From Streptomyces fumanus (GTDB taxonomy: Bacteria; Actinomycetota; Actinomycetes; Streptomycetales; Streptomycetaceae), in the NCBI RefSeq assembly GCF_014655295.1, contig NZ_BNBI01000017.1, forward strand, positions 1-64,000: 64,000 bases of DNA, read 5' to 3'. The notes under the pieces are model-generated. The model was given only the letters and a program-made list of their open reading frames with translations. It searched no databases and was not told where the DNA came from. Of this stretch, positions 53,311 to 61,578 are shown in pieces (within the stretch, counting starts at the first letter, position 1; each line of letters opens with the position of its first letter). The position numbers and the translations under genes were made by a program.

Positions 53311-54837
53311 TCAGCAGGCGCCCAGGTCCTGCCAGACGCCCCACTGGCCGGTGGTGCCGGGCTCCTCGCCCGTCGTCCACCACTTGGCCTTCCAGGAATG
53401 ACCCTTGTGCGACACCTGCTGGCCGCTGTTGTAGACCTTGTCCTTGGCCCACGGGGCGGCCGTGCACTGGTTGCCGGTGCCGCCGGTGACGGTCAGGGAG
53501 TACGTCGCCGAGTGACTACCCGACGCGCCCGCGCCGGTCACAGTGACCGTGTAGGTGCCCGACGCCGCCGCGGAGGTGGTGGCCAGGGTGAGCGTGGAGG
53601 AGCCGCCCGCGGTGACCGACGTGGGGCTGAGGGAGGCGGTGACGCCCGCCGGGACTCCGCTGACGCTGAGCTTCACGCTCTGGGCGTCGCCCTTCGTCAC
53701 GGCCGTCTTCACGGTGGCCGTGACGGACTGGCCGGCCGTCACGGACCCGGTGGCCGGGGTGAGCGCGACGGAGAAGTCATCGGCCGGGTTGGTGGGGCCG
53801 CTGCTGGTGAACGGCGCGAAGATGCGCGTGAAGTCCCACGTGTTCTGCTCGATGCCCGAGCAGTTGTCGGCGGCCGGACCGCCCGGGCAGCCGCCGTTGT
53901 CCCGTTGCAGCGCCCAGAAGGACAGGGTGTTGATGCCCTTGGCGACCGCCCAGTCGTACACGGTCCGGGCGTTGGCCAGGGTGAAGGTCTCCGCCTTGCC
54001 GAAGTCGTCGACGCCCGGCATCTCGGTGACACCGACCATGTTCCACAGTTGGGCCGGGGTCTTGCCCGGGTAAAGCTGGGCGAGGAAGTCGTACAGACCC
54101 TGTGCGGCGGTCTGGGTGTCCTTCGCCATGTCGTGGGGCTGGTTGTCGTAGTAGTCGAACGTCATGAGGTTCACGACGTCGACCCGGGTGCCGTTGCTCA
54201 CCGCGTTGCGCAGCAGCGCCTTGCCGTTGTCCGCGAGGCCGCGCGTGGTGGTCGGCAGGGTGTAGGAGATCTCGACCTTGCGTCCGTTGGCCGCGGCCCA
54301 GTCCTGGACGATCTTGATGGCTTTGTTGCGGCGGTCGATGCCGGCCGTGTTGTCGAGCGAGTCGATCTCGATGTCCATGTCGAGCCGCGAGATGTCGTAG
54401 GTCGTGATGACCTTCTCGTAGGCGGCGGCGATCTGCTGGACGTCGGTGCAACTGTCCGCGATCTCGGTGCCGGTCGTGTCGGCCGTGTACCCCCCGAAGG
54501 AGGGGATGACGTCACCGCCGTTGCCCTGGATCGTCTTGATGTCCGCCCCGAAGGTCGAGGCGGCGATCGGCATGCTCGTGTCGCCGTTCCAGTACGGCGT
54601 GCAGGAGCCCTTGGTGGCGGTTTGCAGGAACGCCATCGTCAGGTGCTTGGCACCCGACTGGGCGGACAGGGCGGCGGGGCTCTCACCGGTCCATGCCTCG
54701 AAGTAGGGGGCGAAGACGTGGTTCGGCAGAGGTGTCGCGGCCTGTGCGGTGCTGGTTCCCGTGAGAGCGAGGCCCACTGCGGCCGCCGTGGTGGCAGCCG
54801 CGGTCAAGGCCGCGCGGAAGGAACGCACGAGTCTCAT
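53311..54837 (-). CDS. Secreted GH18 chitinase with chitin-binding domain
   Basis: 508 aa from ATG 54837; the longer open frame upstream covers the promoter and DasR boxes. Signal peptide 1-33 (cut after STAQA). GH18 barrel about 36-330: FAPYFEAWTGESP, SFGGYTAD and RLDMDIEIDS, in which D153, D155 and catalytic E157 form the DxDxE signature. VNLMTFDYYDNQPHDM and GINTLSFWALQRDNGG follow. An Ig-like/fibronectin-like region is at about 355-445. A C-terminal CBM5/12 (WAKDKVYNSGQQVSHKGHSW, WWTTGEEPGTTGQWGVW) ends the protein. It hydrolyses chitin outside the cell and complements the LPMO at 41.5 kb. Confidence 0.95.
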   Translation of the reverse strand: MRLVRSFRAALTAAATTAAAVGLALTGTSTAQAATPLPNHVFAPYFEAWTGESPAALSAQSGAKHLTMAFLQTATKGSCTPYWNGDTSMPIAASTFGADIKTIQGNGGDVIPSFGGYTADTTGTEIADSCTDVQQIAAAYEKVITTYDISRLDMDIEIDSLDNTAGIDRRNKAIKIVQDWAAANGRKVEISYTLPTTTRGLADNGKALLRNAVSNGTRVDVVNLMTFDYYDNQPHDMAKDTQTAAQGLYDFLAQLYPGKTPAQLWNMVGVTEMPGVDDFGKAETFTLANARTVYDWAVAKGINTLSFWALQRDNGGCPGGPAADNCSGIEQNTWDFTRIFAPFTSSGPTNPADDFSVALTPATGSVTAGQSVTATVKTAVTKGDAQSVKLSVSGVPAGVTASLSPTSVTAGGSSTLTLATTSAAASGTYTVTVTGAGASGSHSATYSLTVTGGTGNQCTAAPWAKDKVYNSGQQVSHKGHSWKAKWWTTGEEPGTTGQWGVWQDLGAC

Positions 54838-54930
54838 GTCAGTCCCGGTGTGTGGAGGGGGTGGCCTGTGTCCCGGGGTGGGGACGGTGTTGCCGACTAC
54901 TGGAATAGCGCCCGCCGGAGGGCGGGTCAA

Positions 54931-54959
54931 TGGTCTGGACCAGGAAGGGACTAGACCAA
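54931..54959 (-). promoter_or_regulatory. Two DasR boxes before the chitinase gene
   Basis: TGGTCTGGACCA (54931-54942) and GGGACTAGACCA (54948-54959, reverse TGGTCTAGTCCC) match the DasR responsive element core TGGTCTAGACCA with one or two changes. They lie about 95-120 bases before the start. Confidence 0.75.
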
Positions 54960-55004
54960 TCCACCGGGCCTGGCCACCCTTTCCCTGCACAGGGCACCCA
55001 ACGG

Positions 55005-55016
55005 TGGACTGGACCA
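55005..55016 (-). promoter_or_regulatory. Third DasR-like box, further upstream
   Basis: GGACTGGACCAC around 55005-55016; in the gene's direction it reads TGGTCCAGTCC, close to the direct repeats of known Streptomyces chitinase promoters. Weaker than the other two. Confidence 0.5.
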
Positions 55017-55079
55017 CACCCGAACGTCCGACGAGGTCATCTCACGGTGACGCGGCGGCCGGCGGTCGGCGGTCGGCGG

Positions 55080-55577
55080 CCCGGGTTGTGTGCAGCCACG
55101 CCAGTCCGGGGGGTCGGTGGTGCGGTGCGCGGCGATCAGGAACGTGTCCGCGTCGATCACGGTTGCGAGCGGACCCGGTCGATCCGGTCCCGTGTCGTGG
55201 TGTCGCCGTCGTCGTGACGCTCTCGCCGTTGGCGGCGGCACGGATCGTCCTCCAGCCCTTGCCCTGCCACTCGGCCTCGAGCAGGACGTACTCACCGCGA
55301 TCTTGCGATCGCAGAACTTCCCCGCGAAGCTGCCGCAGCAAGTCTTGCCCTCCGCGCCTGAGTGCCTGATCCACTTGATGCCGGCCAAGCCGGCGCTGCT
55401 GCCGGTCCACAACACCCGGTCGGCGCTGCCCGACACGGCGGCCTCGACATCACCGCTGCCCGCCGCCACCTCGACGGGGCTGTGGGTGGACGCCGGGGCG
55501 GCGGTCACGGGAGCGGCACTCGGTACGCCTGCCACGCCCAGCGCAACACCGCTGAAGACAGCCGACCTAGTGATCAT
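55080..55577 (-). pseudogene. Secreted protein remnant, frameshifted
   Basis: ATG 55577 begins a signal peptide (ITRSAVFSGVALGVAGVPSA, cleavage near TAAPA). The mature part has VLWTGSSAGLAGIKWIRHSG and TCCGSFAGKFCDRK. The frame changes near 55300, and the alternative frame reads EYVLLEAEWQGKGWRTIRAA and ANGESVTTTA. Four cysteines suggest disulfides. The 3' part dissolves into non-coding sequence. Family not recognised. Confidence 0.45.
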
Positions 55578-55671
55578 TTTGGAGTGACTTCGGCTAAGAG
55601 CTTGCCAGTTGGGCTGGTGGGCAGAACTGAGTTCTGCTGGTGCCAGGTCATGTGCCTGGTGACCTGTGGGA

Positions 55672-55867
55672 GCGCGTAAGGGCACCGCCCACGGATCCGG
55701 CCCGGACAGGACCAGGTGGGTCGTGGAGCGCACCTTCGCCTGGCTCTACCAGTTCAAGCGCCTGCGGAATCCGCTACGAGATACGCGCCGACCTCCGCCT
55801 CGGACCCGCTCCAACTCCCGTGCAGTCTCATGTGCTTGAGACGACGTCGAACCTCATCCTGAAACGA
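55672..55867 (+). pseudogene. C-terminal relic of an IS5-type transposase
   Basis: RWVVERTFAWLYQFKRLRNP contains the catalytic-Glu region of IS5-type transposases (W-VERTFAWL--FKRLR-RYE). A one-base shift gives IRYEIRADLRLG, the usual continuation. Only the last ~60 residues remain. The element starts near 55585 and its end is probably near 55880. The N-terminal part was deleted. Confidence 0.7.
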
Positions 55868-55925
55868 TCAGTCAGAATGGTGGTACGACGTCTGGCCCAG
55901 TCGTTACGCCTGATCGGTGACTCCC

Positions 55926-56525
55926 TCACTCCGAGCCGTAGTACAGCCGGAGGAACTCCTCCATCGCCGCGTCGACGCCCGCGCGGTCACCGGTGGCGAG
56001 CAGGTCCAGCAGCAGGCCGCGGACGGTGGCGAGGCCCAGCCTGGCCCGGTTCCGGGCCAGGGCAGGGTCCGCCCCCGCCCCGACCTCGGCGGCCACGAGC
56101 GGCTCCAGCCAGTCCGTCACCAGCCCTTCGAGGACCAGGGCGGCCTCGGGGCGGCCGCGCAGCGCGTGCCCGCAGATTTCGAAGAAGAGCCGCTGCTGAC
56201 CGGCCAGCCGAGGGGCTGTGAGCTGCCGCCACAGCAGCCGCGCGACGTCGGCGGGCGAGAGACCGGGCTCCAGGCGGAGCCGGGACAGCACGTCGCGCTG
56301 GCGTCGCTCCGACGTCCGGACGATCTCCACCAGCAGTTGCTCCTTGGAGCCGAAGTAGTGGATCAGCATGCGGTGGCTGACGCCGATCGCGGCGCCCAGC
56401 CCGCGCAGGCTCAGGTCCGCGATGCCGTGTCCCGCGACGTGGTCGACAGCCGCGTTCAGCAATTGTGCGCGCCGAGCCCAGTACGCGCCTTGCTCGGCCT
56501 CGTCCTCGGGATGCGAGTCGTCCAT
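55926..56525 (-). CDS. TetR-family regulator
   Basis: 199 aa from ATG 56525. N-terminal helix-turn-helix at about 17-65: LLNAAVDHVAGHGIADLSLR, GLGAAIGVSHRMLIHYFGSK. The rest is a helical ligand-binding domain (RRQRDVLSRLRLEPGLSPAD, GQQRLFFEICGHALRGRPEA). The gene is divergent from an SRPBCC protein, with two identical-pattern operators between them. It probably represses that gene and itself and responds to a small hydrophobic ligand. Confidence 0.9.
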   Translation of the reverse strand: MDDSHPEDEAEQGAYWARRAQLLNAAVDHVAGHGIADLSLRGLGAAIGVSHRMLIHYFGSKEQLLVEIVRTSERRQRDVLSRLRLEPGLSPADVARLLWRQLTAPRLAGQQRLFFEICGHALRGRPEAALVLEGLVTDWLEPLVAAEVGAGADPALARNRARLGLATVRGLLLDLLATGDRAGVDAAMEEFLRLYYGSE

Positions 56526-56542
56526 GGTCACCACGTCACGAC

Positions 56543-56581
56543 TGTACCAATCGGTACATGGCGCATGTACCGTGTGGTACA
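56543..56581. promoter_or_regulatory. Twin TetR operators between the divergent genes
   Basis: TGTACCAATCGGTACA (56543-56558) and TGTACCGTGTGGTACA (56566-56581) share the inverted repeat TGTACC-N4-GGTACA. Centre-to-centre spacing is 23 bp, about two helical turns. The second overlaps the A of the SRPBCC ATG, so bound regulator would block that start directly. Confidence 0.85.
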
Positions 56582-57045
56582 TGAAGTCTGTCACCGTGTC
56601 GATCGACGTACCTCAGACTCCCGAACAGGTCTACGGCTTCCTCGACGTCATGGCGAACCACGAACGGTTCACCGACCACTACCTGACCAACTGGCGCTAC
56701 ACCGGCCCCGCCAGGGGCATCGGATCGTGCGCCACCGTCACCGCCGCGCTGGGCGGCACGAAGACCGACGTCACCATCGATGTCGTCGAGGCCGAGGCCC
56801 CTCGGCGCATCGTCGAACGCAACGTCAGCGCGGCCGGCCGACGGCAGGGCCGCGGCACCTACACCATCGAACGGCTACCCACCGGCGGGGCCCGCGTCTC
56901 GTTCACGTACACGTGGGTACGCGCCCCGCTCGCCGACCGGCTGCTGGCTCCCGTCGTACGGGCCACGATGCGGCACGCCAATCGCATGGTCATGCGACGC
57001 CTGGCCACCGAGTTGGCTTGCCACGTGTCCGCCGCCGAGTCCTGA
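56581..57045 (+). CDS. SRPBCC (START-like) protein
   Basis: 154 aa from ATG 56581. The start SVTVSIDVPQTPEQVYGFLD and VMANHERFTDHYL, the middle EAEAPRRIVERNVSAAGRRQ and RGTYTIERLPTGGARVSFTY, and the C-terminal helix RHANRMVMRRLATELACHV fit the polyketide-cyclase/START-like SRPBCC fold, which binds hydrophobic ligands. Because the operator covers the start codon, the mRNA is likely leaderless. Probably the direct target of the divergent TetR regulator, perhaps sharing its ligand. Intact. Confidence 0.85.
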   Translation: MKSVTVSIDVPQTPEQVYGFLDVMANHERFTDHYLTNWRYTGPARGIGSCATVTAALGGTKTDVTIDVVEAEAPRRIVERNVSAAGRRQGRGTYTIERLPTGGARVSFTYTWVRAPLADRLLAPVVRATMRHANRMVMRRLATELACHVSAAES

Positions 57046-57399
57046 CGGCGGTAGGTGCCGCCCCTCCCCCGGCGCAGGCCCGACACCCACCGGGGCCCTG
57101 CCCTCGGACACGGACTCCTCCAGCCGGCGCTGCGTCTGAACCAGTGCACGCGCCTGGTCTTGGCGCAGGCGCGCACATACCGGCCTCCCCGCCCCGTCGA
57201 GACGCCCCACCCCCCAGTACGCCGCCGAAGGCCCGAGCCAAGGGTCACTCCTGCGGCCCGGGCTCTCTTGCGTCCTGGCCAGCGCGGGCGGGCGCGGGGA
57301 CCTGGCGTCTTGTCCGTCCTGACCGGCTGGTGCCCGGGGACCACGTGGGCGGGACCTATGACGTGTGGGAGGTGGATCTGGCAGAAGCGTCCGATGGGG
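57046..57399. other. 354 bp without a credible gene
   Basis: Only composition-driven open frames rich in Arg/Pro; no motifs or start signals noted. Confidence 0.4.
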
Positions 57400-57850
57400 G
57401 CGCCCAAGCAGGTGGCGGCAGCGCCCCATCGGCATCGACCGCACCCTGCTCGGCGCCGACGACCACCTGTCCGCCAGTTCCAGCACGGTGCCGACGCCGC
57501 GGTAGGCGTTGGTGACCTCGCCGTTGAAGCCGACCGACGCACCGGAGCCGATCACGGTATGACCGCGGACGGTGGTGAGCTCCCACTGCGTGCGCCCCCG
57601 GCCCGACGGTCACGTCAGTGCCGATGACCGCGGTGGAGTGGATGCGGCAGGTCGGGTGCATGCGGTGCTCGATTCCGGCGAGGGCGCGGGGTGTGCAGGT
57701 CGGGCCGGTGGGCGAGCCACCAGGTCAGGTCGCGGTGGTCGAGGTCGGCGTAGGGGGCGCCGACCAGGGGCGGGTCGGCGAGGGCGGTGAGGTAGTCGCC
57801 CACAAGCCGGGCGGGGACGTCGGGAACGGCGGGTTCTTCCCGGTGCTGCG
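57400..57850 (-). pseudogene. Left-handed beta-helix (hexapeptide) protein remnant
   Basis: Reading leftward: VPARLVGDYLTALADPPLVG, DLDHRDLTWWLAHRPDLHTP, then after a shift MHPTCRIHSTAVIGTDVTVG, and after another shift MIGSGASVGFNGEVTNAYRG with VGTVLE. The I-x-TAVIG-DV-VG pattern is the hexapeptide repeat of left-handed beta-helix acyl or sugar-nucleotide transferases. Two or more frameshifts; no 3' part. It is divergent from the glycosyltransferase. Confidence 0.5.
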
Positions 57851-57914
57851 GCCCGGGGGCCGGGGCGGGGGCGGTTAGGCTGCGGGGCGTCGTCCGGTTG
57901 AGGGGAGTTCGCCT

Positions 57915-58790
57915 GTGGGTCACCCGCGTGTTGGGGTCGCTGTCCTGACCATGGGCAATCGGCCGACCGAGTTGGCAGCGCTGCTCGGGTCGGTGGCCAG
58001 GCAGGATCTGCCCGCTCGGCGAGTGGTGGTGGTCGGCAACGGCACACCACTTCCCGGGCTGCCGGCCGGGGTGGACGGGGTGGAGTTGCCGAAGAACCTG
58101 GGGGTCTCCGGCGGCCGGAACGCGGCGATCGCTCACCTTCGTGCCGCGGGCGACGTCGATGTGGTGGTGAACCTGGACGACGACGGCCTACTGGTCGACA
58201 CCAATGTGTTCACGAAGCTCGCCGCGCTGTACGCCGCGGACGGTCGGCTGGGAATCGTCTCCTTCCGGATCGCGGACGAGCACGGACAGACGCAGCGCCG
58301 GCATGTGCCGCGGCTGCGGGCGAAGGACCCGATGCGCGGCGGTGAGGTCACGACGTTCCTGGGCGGCGGCCATGCCCTGTCGATGGCCATGCTGGAACAG
58401 GTCGGGGACTGGCCGGAGGCGTTCTTCTTCACGCACGAGGAGACCGATCTGGCCTGGCGGGCGCTGGATGCGGGCTGGCGGGTGGTCTACGAGCCGTCGC
58501 TGCTGCTGCAGCATCCGAAGTCCTCTCCGGCCCGGCATGCGGTGTACTACCGGATGACCGCGCGCAACCGGGTCTGGTTGGCCAAACGGCACCTGCCCGC
58601 ACTGCTGGTCCCCGCCTACCTGGGCGTGTGGGCGGTGCTGACGCTGGTGCGGGCCCGGTCGCTGGGCGGGCTGCGGGCCTGGGGCGGCGGGTTCTGGGAA
58701 GGGGTCCGTACCTCGGCGGGCCGGCGGCTGCCGATGCGGTGGGCGACTGTGGCCCGTATGACCCGTCTCGGCCGGCCCCCGGTGATCTGA
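57915..58790 (+). CDS. Family 2 glycosyltransferase
   Basis: 291 aa from GTG 57915 with GAGGGGAG upstream. GT-A fold: start VGVAVLTMGNRPTELAALLG, VELPKNLGVSGGRNAAIAHL, then VDVVVNLDDDGLL with the DxD-type metal site near residue 95. FFFTHEETDLAWRALDAGWR holds the catalytic ED motif, followed by VVYEPSLLLQHPKSSP. One amphipathic or membrane segment is near the end (LLVPAYLGVWAVLTLVRAR). It transfers a sugar from a nucleotide donor, most like rhamnosyl- or galactofuranosyl-transferases of surface polymers. Intact and alone. Confidence 0.9.
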   Translation: MGHPRVGVAVLTMGNRPTELAALLGSVARQDLPARRVVVVGNGTPLPGLPAGVDGVELPKNLGVSGGRNAAIAHLRAAGDVDVVVNLDDDGLLVDTNVFTKLAALYAADGRLGIVSFRIADEHGQTQRRHVPRLRAKDPMRGGEVTTFLGGGHALSMAMLEQVGDWPEAFFFTHEETDLAWRALDAGWRVVYEPSLLLQHPKSSPARHAVYYRMTARNRVWLAKRHLPALLVPAYLGVWAVLTLVRARSLGGLRAWGGGFWEGVRTSAGRRLPMRWATVARMTRLGRPPVI

Positions 58791-59099
58791 CAGCCGACCG
58801 TCCCCACGACGGCCGCCGCTTCCCGTGCCGAGCCCTCAGACAAGGACGCGGAGTGTGCAAGCGCGCAGGCCAGTCGGGTATCAGTGAGCGTTTTCAGCGC
58901 TGGCGCTCCCGGGTGAGGATGGCTGCGGCGATTGACGTCAGGCGGTTCGGACTGCAGCGTGCCCTGCGGAAGTTCCGCCAGGACTCCGACCTTGCGACAC
59001 CCCGTTCGACCGGTGCTCCTGCCGCTGATGACGCTCGGTTCGTCGTGGGCTGAATCGGTGTGAGTTCTCGGTGGGGCGGGCGTCGGACGGGTGTGGTCA

Positions 59100-59226
59100 C
59101 CCAGAAGCCCCGCCGCCGCATCTGCGCCAGGGCGTCGTGCCGACGCAGGTACACCAGGTCGACCAGGGCACGCCGGTGGGGCGGGAGCCTGTAGCGGTGG
59201 TCACCCTCGCGGGTGACGACGAGCAT
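59100..59226 (-). pseudogene. N-terminal scrap of a transposase
   Basis: MLVVTREGDHRYRLPPHRRA and LVDLVYLRRHDALAQMRRRG look like the start of Streptomyces IS5-type transposases (VTR-G-RRYRLPP-RRAL--LVYLRRHDTLA). The frame then fails. From 58791 to 59099 no gene is convincing. Confidence 0.45.
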
Positions 59227-59268
59227 GGTGACCCACGACCAGGCCGTCGGTCGGCCGTCCGCTGCTGA

Positions 59269-60294
59269 TCAGCGTGAGTAGTCCGCGAGAGTGAGCAGCA
59301 GATGGGCGGACTCCAGGCGTACGTGGTCGGAGTGGGCTCCGGCCGGGTTCAGGCGATGGCCGCGGACGTACACCTCGGAGGCATCGACGTTGACGAAGGT
59401 GTGATCGAGGGCGGAGAGCGGATACCGCTCGCTGAGAGCCAGCATGCGCGTGGTGAACATGGGTGCGGGTGCGGGGCCGATTCCGGCGTGCCCGATACCG
59501 GACTGCTGTTCTGCTTGCAGGTGCCAGAATCCGGTCGCTCGATCGTGGCGGGAGTATGTGGTGACGATGGGACCCCTCAGGGGAGCACCGTCGTACGCGC
59601 CGTTGGGCAGGAGGCGAGGGAAGAGCGAAATGAATGCGTCGCGTCGCGCGGCCATTTGGAAGAGCAGCAGGCTGTCCACGGTGAAGGGCCGGGCGGAGGG
59701 AAGGCCCGCCGCGCTCCAGCCGAGTGTGTCGTCGATGTGGGGGTCTGCCGCCCATTGCACCGCCTCGCAAAGGAAGCGACAGCCGAAGGAATGTCCGACG
59801 AGGTGGAGGTACTGCCCGTCGCGGTTGGCGAGTACGGGTGCCGCGCCGGGATCGGCGCGCCCGGCGTCCAGGTAGCCAAGGAGCCGTCCCAGGATGTGTG
59901 CGGCGTGCCCGCCTGCGCCGAGCGCCCCCATGGTGTGCGCTCGATCCCGGATTTTACGGTAGCCGGCCGGGGTGAGCCGGCTGGATGACGGCCAGCGGAC
60001 AGCAATGCACCACGGACTGAAGGCCCCTGCCAGGGCTGGGTAGTGGTCCGGGACCGCGGTCAGGGCGGCGTTCATCAGGGCCAGCAGCCGTTCGGCGGTG
60101 CGGTGGGCGGAGCCAGGAGATGTCTGCCAGCCATGGACGTAGACGAGGATGTCCGTTGCCCAGCTAGGCGGGGCGAGACGGTCTGCGAGGTGGTCACGCA
60201 GCCGGTGATCGGATACCGGTTGACCGGTGTCGGGGTCGAGGAGCCAGCCGGTCTCGTCCAGGTCGACTACTTCCACCGCCGCACCGTGGCTCAT
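59269..60294 (-). CDS. Alpha/beta hydrolase of a sigma-CHAT operon
   Basis: 341 aa from ATG 60294, overlapping the CHAT stop by 4 bases (ATGA). VYVHGWQTSPGSAHRTAERL (residues 51 on) is the oxyanion-hole strand. LHLVGHSFGCRFLCEAVQWA carries the nucleophile Ser169 in GHSFG. LALSERYPLSALDHTFVNVD may hold the acid/His region. The fold resembles the serine hydrolases or lipases found as effectors beside signalling proteins. No signal peptide, so it acts inside the cell. By analogy it may be activated by, or be a substrate of, the CHAT protease. Intact. Confidence 0.8.
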   Translation of the reverse strand: MSHGAAVEVVDLDETGWLLDPDTGQPVSDHRLRDHLADRLAPPSWATDILVYVHGWQTSPGSAHRTAERLLALMNAALTAVPDHYPALAGAFSPWCIAVRWPSSSRLTPAGYRKIRDRAHTMGALGAGGHAAHILGRLLGYLDAGRADPGAAPVLANRDGQYLHLVGHSFGCRFLCEAVQWAADPHIDDTLGWSAAGLPSARPFTVDSLLLFQMAARRDAFISLFPRLLPNGAYDGAPLRGPIVTTYSRHDRATGFWHLQAEQQSGIGHAGIGPAPAPMFTTRMLALSERYPLSALDHTFVNVDASEVYVRGHRLNPAGAHSDHVRLESAHLLLTLADYSR

Positions 60295-61574
60295 GCTCGG
60301 CCTCCGTTCGCGAGTTCCAGGCGGGCGTCCATGCCGCAGTGCAGTCCATAGGCGAACCCGAGGGGGGTGCGGTAACGGATGGCGAAGTGCCGGGCTAGTT
60401 CGTGCGTGATCTGGCCAGCGGTCGCTTCACCACGGAGATAACGGGTGACGAACTCGAGCGCGTACTCGGCAGCGAATGCCTGCGGCATCGAGATGAGTGG
60501 TCCAAGGACACCCTGCGCACCGTGCTCGATGAGCATGCGTCCGAGGAACGAACGGTCCATACTCGCCCCGACGACTCCGGCATGACAGGCATTGAGTAGG
60601 ACGAAGGGTCGAAAATAGCCGTGCCGGTGACGTGCCCGCAGCTCACGCACGGTGTGACCGTCGAAGGGTGTGCCGTCCGTCAGTCTGAGGACCAGGATGT
60701 GGGGTTCGGGCTCGTTGCCGATGAACTCGCCGTGGCACCAGAAGTACGTTAGCTGCTCGTCCAGATCCGCTTTTCCGAAGTCGCGGACCAGTTCCTCATA
60801 GGTCGTGCGGACGATGCACGTGGTGTTGTCCGCCAGTGCCTTGGCGACTTCGTCCGCCCGCGTCACACGGCCGACGCGGAGGTCGTGGTTCAGGCTGACG
60901 ATGGGCCGCCGCGGAGCCGTGCGCGGCGGCCCGATCCATGCGTAGGCGTCGCCAGTGTGTTCGATCTGATGCCGGTAGCCGAGGAAGCGGGCGAGCAGGG
61001 TGTTCAACGGTGCCATGGACGTGGTGGAGGCGGCGGGCGTGCAGAGCAAGGGCCAGGGCAAGTGCAGGTCGGAATCGAACCGTATCCGCAGCCCTTCGCG
61101 AGACAGCGCCGAATTCAGGTAGCCGCGGAACACTTCGGTACGGGCGTCGTCTCCACGTAGCAGCGTGTCAAACAGCAGGGACTGTCCGCCACGCGCCAGA
61201 TCGGCCACGACCTGCCGCAGCTCATCCTCTGGCTCATCGCTCAAATCGGCGGTTGTCGCGTACGGACGCCGTCGATCCAGCAGCGTCCGTCCCTCGTCGT
61301 CGACCGGCTGGAAGTCAACGAAGCGTTCTTTCCAGCGTGCGCAGAGCCGGGCGGCGGCACCGCGAACCTCGTCAGGCCGGGCGCTCAAGTCGGCCTTGTG
61401 CTCGGTGCCCTGCAGCGCTGGAACGGCCGTGCCCGACATCCGGGCCCGTATCCGCCCGCCGCCAAGGACATCGAAGCTGACGCGAAGATCGGGCGGCCGC
61501 ACCTCCAGGTGCGGCAGGAAGCGAAAGCCGTCGCTGGGATCTTGAACGACTTGAGCGGTGAGCCTGCGGGGCAC
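60291..61574 (-). CDS. CHAT-domain caspase-like protease
   Basis: 427 aa from GTG 61574, five bases after the sigma stop, with GGGAGG upstream. The N-terminal ~150 residues are a beta-rich domain of unknown type (VPRRLTAQVVQDPSDGFRFL, HLEVRPPDLRVSFDVLGG). The CHAT fold follows, with LPWPLLCTP, then catalytic His281 in TYFWCHGEF and Cys330 in FVLLNACHAG. The end is LISMPQAFAAEYALEFVTRY and ATAGQITHELARHFAIRYRT. CHAT proteases belong to the separase/caspase clan and act in bacterial conflict systems. The His-Cys dyad is complete. Substrate unknown; operon partners are likely candidates. Confidence 0.9.
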   Translation of the reverse strand: MPRRLTAQVVQDPSDGFRFLPHLEVRPPDLRVSFDVLGGGRIRARMSGTAVPALQGTEHKADLSARPDEVRGAAARLCARWKERFVDFQPVDDEGRTLLDRRRPYATTADLSDEPEDELRQVVADLARGGQSLLFDTLLRGDDARTEVFRGYLNSALSREGLRIRFDSDLHLPWPLLCTPAASTTSMAPLNTLLARFLGYRHQIEHTGDAYAWIGPPRTAPRRPIVSLNHDLRVGRVTRADEVAKALADNTTCIVRTTYEELVRDFGKADLDEQLTYFWCHGEFIGNEPEPHILVLRLTDGTPFDGHTVRELRARHRHGYFRPFVLLNACHAGVVGASMDRSFLGRMLIEHGAQGVLGPLISMPQAFAAEYALEFVTRYLRGEATAGQITHELARHFAIRYRTPLGFAYGLHCGMDARLELANGGRA

Positions 61575-61578
61575 TGAG

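Noticed and set aside
53170..54954. A 594-residue plus-strand frame over the chitinase
   Set aside because: Antisense of a well-defined GH18 gene; no motif of its own.
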